Source: Campylobacterales bacterium (GTDB lineage: Bacteria; Campylobacterota; Campylobacteria; Campylobacterales; Arcobacteraceae). From it: a DNA stretch of 5,086 nucleotides. Positions 1 to 5,086 of the stretch are shown piece by piece. A program made the position numbers and the translations under genes. Within the stretch, counting starts at the first letter, position 1, and each line of letters opens with the position of its first letter. The notes under the pieces are model-generated. The model did no database searches. It was not told where the DNA came from and was given only the letters and a program-made list of their open reading frames with translations. Where the stretch lies: contig JAIELU010000182.1 in the NCBI GenBank assembly GCA_019752775.1, positions 1-5,086 of the forward strand, given 5' to 3'.

Positions 1-1
1 T

Positions 2-1546
2 AAAAATAAAGCTTATGGAATATTCGCTGATGATGAAATCGATGAAGTTCATAAAAACTATGGTTTTTATGATGATGAATTAGAAACTATTTCTAATAAT
101 ACAAAAGATAGTGATTTTAAAATTGAAGAAAAAGTAAATTTTGGTTTTTTTGATGAAATGCCAGAAATCAATGCAAATTCAGTAATGGAAAGTAATGATA
201 TTAAAGAAGAAAAAGCTATATCTAAAATAGAAGTAGAAAATGCTGTTAGTGAAGAAAAAGCAATAGTTAGAAAACCTAGACAAAAAGAAGAAGATGAAGT
301 AGGTGATCCTTCTAAAAAATCTATTCCAAATAATAATAATAGTATTAGAGTAAATCTTGATAAAATTGATTTATTAATGAATAATGTTGGTGATTTAGTA
401 ATTACTAATGCCATGTTAACTCAATTTTCATCTACTATTGAAGAAACAAAAACTAGAAATTCAGTACTTGAAAGATTAGAATTACTAGAAAGACATATTA
501 GAGATATGCAAGATTCAATTATGAGTATTAGAATGGTTCCTATGGATTCTATTTATTCTAAATTTCCAAAAGTTGTAAGAGATATATCAAAAAAACTTGG
601 GAAAAAAGTTGAATTTAAACATTATGGAGATAATGTTGAAATTGATAAAGCAATGATTGAAGGATTAACAGATCCATTAATGCATATTATTAGAAATTCA
701 CTTGACCATGGAATTGAAACGGCAGCTGAAAGAGAGCTTACAAAAAAACCTGAAGTTGGTTCTATTAGTATCTCAGCTGAACAAGCAAATGGTCAAATGA
801 TTATTACAATTGAAGATGATGGAAAAGGTATTAATTTTGAAAAAGTAGCACAAAAAGCTCTTGAACAAGGTCAAATTGATGAAAATCAATATAATACAAT
901 GACTGATAATGAAAAAGCTTTATTGATTTTTGGAGCAGGAGTTTCAACAGCAGACCAAATTACTGATATTTCAGGACGAGGTGTTGGAATGGATGTTGTT
1001 AAAACAAATATTCATAAATTAGGTGGAGCTATTAAATTAGATACTCATGAAGGAATTGGAACAACAATAACAATTATGTTACCTTTAACCCTTGCTATTT
1101 TAGATGGATTAGATATTAAAGTTGGAAATCAAAAATATATTTTGCCTCTAAGTTCAATTGTTGAATCATTACAACCAACTTCTGAAATGATTAAAAAAAT
1201 TGGAGATGGAACTCAAGATTTATTAATGTTAAGAGAAGAGTTTATTCCTGTTGTTAAATTACATCAATTATTTGGTCTTGAAAAAAGTTTTGCAAAACTT
1301 GAAGATGGTATGTTGATTGTTGTAAAATCAGGTAATACAAAAGTTGCATTATCAATTGATGAATTTTTAAATCAACATCAAGTTGTAGTAAAACCTTTAG
1401 ATAAAAACTTTAGAAGTGTTCAAGGAATTGGAGCTGCAACGGTAAGAGGTGATGGAAGCATTGGTCTGATTTTAGATGTTGTTGGTATTATTAATGCTCA
1501 ATTAAAAGTTGAGAGAGATATGAGTATAGCTAAAAAAGCATCTTAA
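2..1546 (+). CDS. cheA: Chemotaxis histidine kinase CheA (5'-truncated by window edge)
   Basis: Cytoplasmic kinase that, coupled to chemoreceptors by CheW, autophosphorylates and passes phosphate to CheY and CheB. The frame is open from base 2, so the ATG at 158 is internal and the true start, with the P1 phosphotransfer His domain, lies left of the window. Visible order: acidic, Lys/Glu-rich linker with three aromatic-acidic motifs (14-157) and more low-complexity linker to about 340; P3 dimerisation helices about 341-607 (LLMNNVGDLVI, SIRMVPMD); P4 ATPase about 650-1093 with N box HIIRNSLDHGIE (683-718), G1 box DDGKGI, F box LIFGAGVST, G2 box GRGVGMDVV and GTT box GIGTTITIMLPLT; P5 CheW-like domain about 1094-1513. 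The protein ends about 11 residues after P5, with no C-terminal receiver domain, unlike the CheA-receiver fusions I know from Campylobacter and Helicobacter. No recognisable P2 fold is seen in the visible linker. It is the first visible gene of the che operon, with cheR 3 nt downstream. Confidence 0.96.
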   Translation, partial: KNKAYGIFADDEIDEVHKNYGFYDDELETISNNTKDSDFKIEEKVNFGFFDEMPEINANSVMESNDIKEEKAISKIEVENAVSEEKAIVRKPRQKEEDEVGDPSKKSIPNNNNSIRVNLDKIDLLMNNVGDLVITNAMLTQFSSTIEETKTRNSVLERLELLERHIRDMQDSIMSIRMVPMDSIYSKFPKVVRDISKKLGKKVEFKHYGDNVEIDKAMIEGLTDPLMHIIRNSLDHGIETAAERELTKKPEVGSISISAEQANGQMIITIEDDGKGINFEKVAQKALEQGQIDENQYNTMTDNEKALLIFGAGVSTADQITDISGRGVGMDVVKTNIHKLGGAIKLDTHEGIGTTITIMLPLTLAILDGLDIKVGNQKYILPLSSIVESLQPTSEMIKKIGDGTQDLLMLREEFIPVVKLHQLFGLEKSFAKLEDGMLIVVKSGNTKVALSIDEFLNQHQVVVKPLDKNFRSVQGIGAATVRGDGSIGLILDVVGIINAQLKVERDMSIAKKAS

Positions 1547-1549
1547 CAT

Positions 1550-2395
1550 ATGAAATATACGACTCAAGATGTACATAATAAAGTAAAAAAACTTCTTTAT
1601 TCTCTAACAGGAATTACCCTTTCAGAGAATAAAGACATTATGATTTCAAATAGAATTGATAAGTTAAAAAGAAATTGTGGTTTTTCTGGTGATATTATGG
1701 AGCTTTTGAACTCTGTAGAACAAGGGAATAATGTAACAGAATTTATAAATTCTTTTACAACTAATAAAACACATTTTTTTAGAGAAGATTTCCATTTTAT
1801 TGATTTAAAAGATAGAGTTTTACCTATGTTTGCTGCTAGTGGAGAAAAGATAAATATGTATTGTTCTGCTTCTTCAACGGGAGAAGAACCTTATTCTATG
1901 GCAATGACGGTACTAAAGGCAAAAGAAGATTTAAATAAAAATATTAATGCTTCTATAATAGCAACAGATATTGATACAAATGTTTTACAGTACGCAGCAA
2001 ATGGCATTTATAGATATTCTAAATCTTCAAAAGAATTTCCTGATTGGATTAGACCTCAAAATTTCTTTAAACGAAGAGTTCAAAAAAATCTTGCTGGAGA
2101 AGAAGTATTAATAAAAGTAAATGATGATTTGAAAAAGATGATTAATTTTCAAGTAATGAATTTAAATGATAGTTCATATCCATTTTCAAAAAATCAGTTT
2201 GATGTAATTTTTTGTAGAAATGTATTAATATATTTTTCAGTTGAAGATCAAAATGAAATTCTAAAAAAGTTATTTAGGTATCTTAAAATTGGAGGAACAC
2301 TTTATCTTGGACATTCAGAAAATCCACAAGATTTAGTTAATTATGTTAAAAGAGTGGGGCAAAATATTTTTCTAAAAGAAAAGGAAATCATATGA
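1550..2395 (+). CDS. cheR: Chemoreceptor glutamate methyltransferase CheR
   Basis: S-adenosylmethionine-dependent O-methyltransferase that methylates glutamates on chemoreceptor cytoplasmic helices, the activating arm of adaptation. The 281-residue length is normal for a stand-alone CheR. The N-terminal helical domain (about 1-75) ends in the family motif TTNKTHFFRE (71-80). The catalytic domain carries the SAM-binding SASSTGEEPYS (106-116), the acidic ATDID (138-142) and FDVIFCRNVLIYF (217-229) with the conserved Arg-Asn pair. A GGTLYLGHSE segment (248-257) closes the fold. No tetratricopeptide extension is present. The loop before VLIKV (about 175-186) looks longer than in E. coli CheR, which may mean it does not need a receptor C-terminal pentapeptide tether. 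It starts 3 nt after the cheA stop with no clear Shine-Dalgarno, so translation probably depends on ribosomes leaving cheA. Its stop overlaps the cheD start as ATGA. Confidence 0.96.
   Translation: MKYTTQDVHNKVKKLLYSLTGITLSENKDIMISNRIDKLKRNCGFSGDIMELLNSVEQGNNVTEFINSFTTNKTHFFREDFHFIDLKDRVLPMFAASGEKINMYCSASSTGEEPYSMAMTVLKAKEDLNKNINASIIATDIDTNVLQYAANGIYRYSKSSKEFPDWIRPQNFFKRRVQKNLAGEEVLIKVNDDLKKMINFQVMNLNDSSYPFSKNQFDVIFCRNVLIYFSVEDQNEILKKLFRYLKIGGTLYLGHSENPQDLVNYVKRVGQNIFLKEKEII
2381..2386 (+). promoter_or_regulatory. Ribosome binding site of cheD, inside cheR
   Basis: AAGGAA sits 5 nt before the cheD ATG at 2392, within the last codons of cheR. Together with the ATGA stop/start overlap it supports the chosen cheD start and coupled translation of cheR and cheD. 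Confidence 0.65.
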
Positions 2396-3069
2396 TTGTA
2401 ATAGGTCATAAGGATGGAAGCATAGAAAAAACTTCAGCTGTAAGATTTACTCAAAAAACAAAAGGTTTTCCAACTCATACTATAATAGGTGGCGAATTCG
2501 CAGTTGGTAATGATGTTGAGCAAATTGCTTTTAAAACATTATTAGGTTCATGTGTAGCTATTATGTTTTATGACAAAGTTACAAAAATAAAAGGAATGAA
2601 TCATTTCTTATTACCAAAAACAAACAATACAAATGATGATATGAAATATGGATTATATTCAGTTGAAGCTATGCTTAATGAAATGTATAAATTAGGTTGT
2701 AGTAAAGGCAATATGGTAGCTAAAATATCAGGTGGCGCTGATATTATGCAAATAAATTTATCTTCTCAATCTATTGGGTTTAGAAATGTTGAATTTGCAA
2801 AAGATTTTTGCAAATCAGAAGGATTTAAATTAATTAGTGAACATACTCGTGGAGAACATGGAAGATTGATTTTATTAGCTAATGAATTTGAAACATTTAT
2901 TAAAGTTACACAAAAATCTGAAACTGATAGTAAAATTTTAACAGATGAGAAATTTTTACAACAAGAAATTACAAAAGCACCTGTTATCAAAGAATACTCA
3001 GGAGCTGTGGAATTATTTGGTATTGATAATAAAGAGGCAGAGCCTCAAATGGAAATTGAACTTTTCTAA
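2392..3069 (+). CDS. cheD: Chemoreceptor glutamine deamidase CheD
   Basis: Deamidates selected receptor glutamines to glutamate, maturing chemoreceptors so that CheR and CheB can act. In systems with CheC it also stimulates CheC phosphatase; no cheC is visible here. The active-site signature is clear: TLLGSCV (49-55) supplies Thr49 and the nucleophile Cys54, and GMNHFLLP (68-75) supplies His71. Further family motifs are IIGGEFAV (31-38), KISGGADIMQ (111-120), IGFRNVEFAKDF (128-139) and the substrate-loop-like GEHGRLI (154-160). At 225 residues it is longer than the roughly 160-residue CheD core, with about 30 extra residues at the N terminus and about 50 at the C terminus. The C-terminal part contains GAVELF (204-209), a tail motif I recall from proteobacterial CheD proteins, followed by an acidic end. 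The start overlaps the cheR stop and has a good ribosome binding site. Its place between cheR and cheB is the classical proteobacterial arrangement. Confidence 0.95.
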   Translation: MIVIGHKDGSIEKTSAVRFTQKTKGFPTHTIIGGEFAVGNDVEQIAFKTLLGSCVAIMFYDKVTKIKGMNHFLLPKTNNTNDDMKYGLYSVEAMLNEMYKLGCSKGNMVAKISGGADIMQINLSSQSIGFRNVEFAKDFCKSEGFKLISEHTRGEHGRLILLANEFETFIKVTQKSETDSKILTDEKFLQQEITKAPVIKEYSGAVELFGIDNKEAEPQMEIELF

Positions 3070-3079
3070 AAAATAAAGT

Positions 3080-3086
3080 AGGGTGG
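3080..3086 (+). promoter_or_regulatory. Ribosome binding site that decides the GTG start of cheB
   Basis: AGGGTGG lies 8 nt before GTG 3095. An in-frame TAA (3092-3094) directly precedes that GTG, so no earlier start in this frame is possible. The next in-frame ATG (Met12) would remove the receiver domain's Asp-Asp pair. Confidence 0.6.
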
Positions 3087-3094
3087 TAAGATAA

Positions 3095-4168
3095 GTGTAT
3101 ACTGTTTTAGTAATAGATGATTCGCCATCAATGCGAAGAATTATCAAAGATATGATAAGTTCTATTGATGAATTTGAAGTTGTTTGCGTAGCAACTGATG
3201 CTTATGATGCAAGAGAAAAGATCAAAGAATATGAACCCGATTTAGTTACAATTGATATAAATATGCCCAAAATGGATGGAGTTACTTTTTTAAGAAATTT
3301 AATGAGACTTCATCCAATGCCCGCTGTTGTAATTTCAGGTGAGGGTGTTAGAGGAAATGATATTTTTGATGATGGTGCAGTTGGATTCATTCCTAAGCCT
3401 GAAAATGGTGAAACGATGCAATCTTTTCAAGAAAGAATAAAAGATACTTTACTTAATTTAACATTTTTATTAAAAAGATATACTTTAAAAAAACCTCAAG
3501 CATTAAGAAAAACTTCAACTCAATCTTTAAATATTGAGTATAAAATACATCCAGATGAAGTTATTCCATTAAAAGCAGCAACATTTCCTGGAATGAAATT
3601 AATTGCAATTGGTTCATCAACTGGTGGTGTTGAGTCACTTCTTAGAGTTTTTAAAAGATTGCCAGGAAATTTACCTCCAATTTTGATTACACAACATATT
3701 CCTTATGGATTTTCTAGTTCTTTTGCTCAAAGATTAAATGATCATTCAGAAATTATAGTTTGTGAAGCAAAAGATGGAATGATTTTAGAAAAAGGTCATG
3801 GATACTTAGCCCCTGGAAATATGCATTTAACTATCGAAAAATTTGGAAATGAATATAAAACAAAACTATTAGATACAAAAAAAGTAAGTCAACATAAACC
3901 AAGTGTTGATGTTTTATTCAGATCTGTTAACAATACAGTTGGAAGTGCTGCAATGGCTGTTATGATGACAGGTATGGGAGATGATGGGACAATTGCTATG
4001 AAAGAACTTTTTGATAATGGTGCATATACTGTTGCACAAAATGAAGAAAGTTGCGTTGTTTTTGGTATGCCCATGAAAGCTATACAAGCAGGAGCTGTAA
4101 AAGATATAATTCATTTAGATGAAATAGCTGATTATATTATTGAATTTTCAAAAGGAAGAAAGAGATAA
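3095..4168 (+). CDS. cheB: Chemotaxis methylesterase/deamidase CheB with N-terminal receiver domain
   Basis: Removes methyl groups from chemoreceptor glutamates, and usually also deamidates glutamines, when phosphorylated by CheA, giving the feedback arm of adaptation. The receiver domain (about 1-125) is intact: acidic pair Asp8-Asp9, phospho-acceptor Asp54 in TIDINMPKMDG, switch Ser81 in VISGEG and Lys101 in FIPKP. A basic linker (about 126-165) leads to the esterase domain (about 166-352). There the triad is Ser175 in IAIGSSTGG, His201 in TQHIP and Asp297 in TGMGDDG; GYLAPG (236-241) and the C-terminal MPMKAIQAGA (325-334) are also typical. The 357-residue length is standard for CheB. Translation starts at GTG, directly after an in-frame stop and 25 nt after cheD. 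It is the last gene of the operon, followed by a terminator-like hairpin. In C. jejuni, as I recall, CheB lacks a receiver; here it is complete, so direct CheA control is expected. Confidence 0.97.
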   Translation: MYTVLVIDDSPSMRRIIKDMISSIDEFEVVCVATDAYDAREKIKEYEPDLVTIDINMPKMDGVTFLRNLMRLHPMPAVVISGEGVRGNDIFDDGAVGFIPKPENGETMQSFQERIKDTLLNLTFLLKRYTLKKPQALRKTSTQSLNIEYKIHPDEVIPLKAATFPGMKLIAIGSSTGGVESLLRVFKRLPGNLPPILITQHIPYGFSSSFAQRLNDHSEIIVCEAKDGMILEKGHGYLAPGNMHLTIEKFGNEYKTKLLDTKKVSQHKPSVDVLFRSVNNTVGSAAMAVMMTGMGDDGTIAMKELFDNGAYTVAQNEESCVVFGMPMKAIQAGAVKDIIHLDEIADYIIEFSKGRKR

Positions 4169-4188
4169 CATTCTTATTTCTTTCTTTT
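4154..4188 (+). terminator. Weak intrinsic-terminator-like hairpin at the end of the che operon
   Basis: GGAAGAAAGAGAT (4154-4166) pairs with ATTTCTTTCTTTT (4176-4188) over 13 pairs, three of them G-U, around a 9-nt loop. The left arm overlaps the last codons and stop of cheB. The following bases (ATGTTATTTAGT) are AT-rich but not a clean U-tract, and the stem is AT-rich, so termination may be partial. The position between cheB and a separately promoted gene fits. Confidence 0.4.
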
Positions 4189-4195
4189 ATGTTAT

Positions 4196-4226
4196 TTAGT
4201 ATTGAAAACTATAATTTTCAAACTAA
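4196..4226 (+). other. difH: Candidate difH site (XerH recombination/chromosome dimer resolution site)
   Basis: Imperfect palindrome in the gap between cheB and xerH. The left arm TTAGTATTGAAAA (4196-4208) and right arm TTTTCAAACTAA (4215-4226) flank a 6-bp centre CTATAA (4209-4214). The inner 7 bp (TTGAAAA/TTTTCAA) match perfectly, and the outer TTAGT/ACTAA match after one unpaired base (A4201). Two inverted recombinase arms around a 6-bp centre is the dif layout. The GAAAACT...TTTTC core resembles what I remember of single-recombinase sites (difH of epsilonproteobacteria, difSL of streptococci/lactococci). Its place 58 nt upstream of xerH supports the call. The resemblance is from memory and was not aligned. 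Alternatives are a small stem-loop or an operator. Confidence 0.65.
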
Positions 4227-4241
4227 TATAAATATATCTTT

Positions 4242-4250
4242 TGATATAAT
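4242..4250 (+). promoter_or_regulatory. Extended -10 promoter of xerH
   Basis: TGATATAAT is a perfect extended -10 element (TGN followed by TATAAT). It would give transcription start near 4257 and a 5' leader of about 28 nt before the xerH ATG. No convincing -35 hexamer lies 16-18 nt upstream; that is usual for the AT-rich sigma-70 promoters of this phylum. It lies just downstream of the candidate difH. Confidence 0.6.
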
Positions 4251-4274
4251 CTACTTTGTAATAAGTTCTTAAAT

Positions 4275-4279
4275 AGGAA
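4275..4279 (+). promoter_or_regulatory. Ribosome binding site of xerH
   Basis: AGGAA is followed by a 5-nt spacer and the ATG at 4285. It supports this start over any later in-frame methionine. Confidence 0.65.
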
Positions 4280-4284
4280 TATCT

Positions 4285-5086
4285 ATGAGATATGAATTGG
4301 ATTTTAATAATACCTTTGAAAAAACCCTTCTTTTTTGGATTGAAAGATTTATAAGAAATAAATTAACAACTCTTTCAAATAGACAAGTTAATGATAAACA
4401 AAAATTAGCTGCAATAATTCAATCATTAGTAAAAGGAACAAAATCTATTGATGAATTAAGTATTATCGTAAAAGAGGCTAGAAATATTGGTTTAGCTGGA
4501 GTTAATACATATTTTAATCCCCTATTTAAACTATACAATTTTACTTTAAATTTGGGATTAGCTTCTATGAAAGAAATAGATGAAGAGTTATTGAGTGACT
4601 TTTTAGCCAGTGAAACAAGTGCTTTATCTGATGCTTCGAAAAAAAATCATAGAATAGCATTATTAGCCCTATTTTCTTATATAGATAAACAAAATGAAAA
4701 TGAAGATGGAACTTCTTATTTATTTAAAATTGAGTTAAAGAATTGGGGTGGATTAAGTGGTAAAAGTGGTACAAAGCTACCCTCTTTTATGAATAAAGTT
4801 GAAATTGATAAGTTTTTAAATGCTATTGATACTTTTGAATTTACTGAAAATATTGCTTATAGAAATAGACTTATTCTTAAAATAATTATTTACACAGGGG
4901 TTAGGGTTAGTGAAATACTAAATCTTAAAATAAAAGATATGTTTAAAGAAGAAAATGTTTATTTATTACAAATAAAAGGAAAAGGAAATAAACCAAGAGT
5001 TGTGATGATAAAAACTTCTATTATTGAAAGTGATTTAAAACATTGGTTAGATATGCGGGTCTGTAATAGTGATTTATTAGTTTGTA
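4285..5086 (+). CDS. xerH: XerH tyrosine recombinase (3'-truncated by window edge)
   Basis: Site-specific tyrosine recombinase that acts alone, instead of a XerC/XerD pair, at difH to resolve chromosome dimers and aid segregation. The 267 visible codons are open to the window end, about three quarters of a roughly 350-residue protein. The N-terminal DNA-binding domain (about 1-160) begins with a LLFWIERFIRNKLTTLSNRQ segment. It includes LLALFSYIDKQN (126-137), nearly identical to the corresponding stretch of H. pylori XerH as I remember it. The catalytic domain opens around TKLPSF (163-168) and shows YTGVRVSEILNLKIKDM with Arg207, and QIKGKGNKPRVV with the beta-hairpin Lys233. The 26-residue spacing of these two equals that of H. 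pylori Arg213/Lys239. The HxxR motif, second His/Trp and Tyr nucleophile lie beyond the edge. It has its own promoter and ribosome binding site and a dif-like palindrome directly upstream. A mobile-element recombinase such as XerT is less likely given the similarity and context. Confidence 0.9.
   Translation, partial: MRYELDFNNTFEKTLLFWIERFIRNKLTTLSNRQVNDKQKLAAIIQSLVKGTKSIDELSIIVKEARNIGLAGVNTYFNPLFKLYNFTLNLGLASMKEIDEELLSDFLASETSALSDASKKNHRIALLALFSYIDKQNENEDGTSYLFKIELKNWGGLSGKSGTKLPSFMNKVEIDKFLNAIDTFEFTENIAYRNRLILKIIIYTGVRVSEILNLKIKDMFKEENVYLLQIKGKGNKPRVVMIKTSIIESDLKHWLDMRVCNSDLLVC

Noticed and set aside
158..160. ATG at 158 as the cheA start
   Set aside because: The same frame is open back to base 2 and encodes CheA-linker motifs; a start here would remove the phosphotransfer domain, and no ribosome binding site precedes it.
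67..414. Minus-strand open frame of about 115 codons with a hydrophobic, Ser/Leu-rich product
   Set aside because: It lies entirely opposite the acidic, Lys/Glu-rich linker of cheA; complementing GAA/GAT-rich codons yields Ser/Phe/Leu-rich shadow protein. No ribosome binding site or family motif.
2766..2990. Minus-strand open frame opposite cheD
   Set aside because: Antisense shadow of a confidently assigned gene, with no recognisable motif.
3889..4114. Two overlapping minus-strand open frames opposite the cheB 3' end
   Set aside because: Both lie opposite conserved CheB catalytic sequence and overlap each other; shadows.
4202..4221. The 7-bp stem at 4202-4221 as the main intrinsic terminator
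   Set aside because: No G/C-rich stem and no U-tract follows; arm length, 6-bp centre and neighbourhood fit a recombinase site better.
4897..4910. GGGGTTAGGGTTAG, resembling telomere-type repeats
   Set aside because: It encodes the conserved TGVRVSE catalytic segment of XerH; a chance of codon choice, under three repeat units.
4285..5086. Recombinase as the integrase of a mobile element inserted after cheB
   Set aside because: The sequence matches chromosomal XerH rather than phage or element integrases, its composition equals that of its neighbours, and no direct repeats or cargo genes are visible. The right side is cut off, so this is not absolute.

Overview
The base composition is very AT-rich with A/T-ending codons. 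The gene content is a chemotaxis operon (cheA-cheR-cheD-cheB) followed by a XerH-type single tyrosine recombinase. Together these point to a Campylobacterota (epsilonproteobacterial) chromosome, most likely an Arcobacter-like lineage. The recombinase closely matches my recollection of Helicobacter/Campylobacter XerH. The Arcobacter assignment is an inference, based partly on cheD, a CheA without a receiver domain and a full-length CheB, which together are unlike the Campylobacter jejuni/Helicobacter pylori layout.

Positions 2-4168 form one co-directional, tightly packed operon on the + strand. The 3' two-thirds of cheA (linker, P3, P4 kinase and P5 CheW-like domains) runs in from the left edge. 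cheR follows after 3 nt, and cheD overlaps cheR by an ATGA. cheB starts 25 nt after cheD at a GTG codon. These encode the receptor-coupled histidine kinase, the receptor methyltransferase, a receptor glutamine deamidase and the phosphorylation-controlled methylesterase/deamidase. This is the signalling kinase plus a complete adaptation module; cheW, cheY and cheV are not in the window.

Positions 4169-4284 are a short intergenic region. It holds a weak terminator-like hairpin at the end of cheB, then a striking imperfect palindrome at 4196-4226, then an extended -10 promoter and a good ribosome binding site. From 4285 to the right edge runs the first 267 codons of xerH, including the first catalytic Arg and the beta-hairpin Lys. 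The palindrome has the architecture expected of a XerH target site (difH): two inverted arms around a 6-bp centre, immediately upstream of the recombinase gene. If correct, this places the chemotaxis operon at the chromosome dimer-resolution site, normally in the replication terminus. This is the most interesting signal in the window.

I see no RNA genes, CRISPR arrays, insertion sequences or defence genes. The window is mostly a well-understood core region, and no wholly unknown system is evident.
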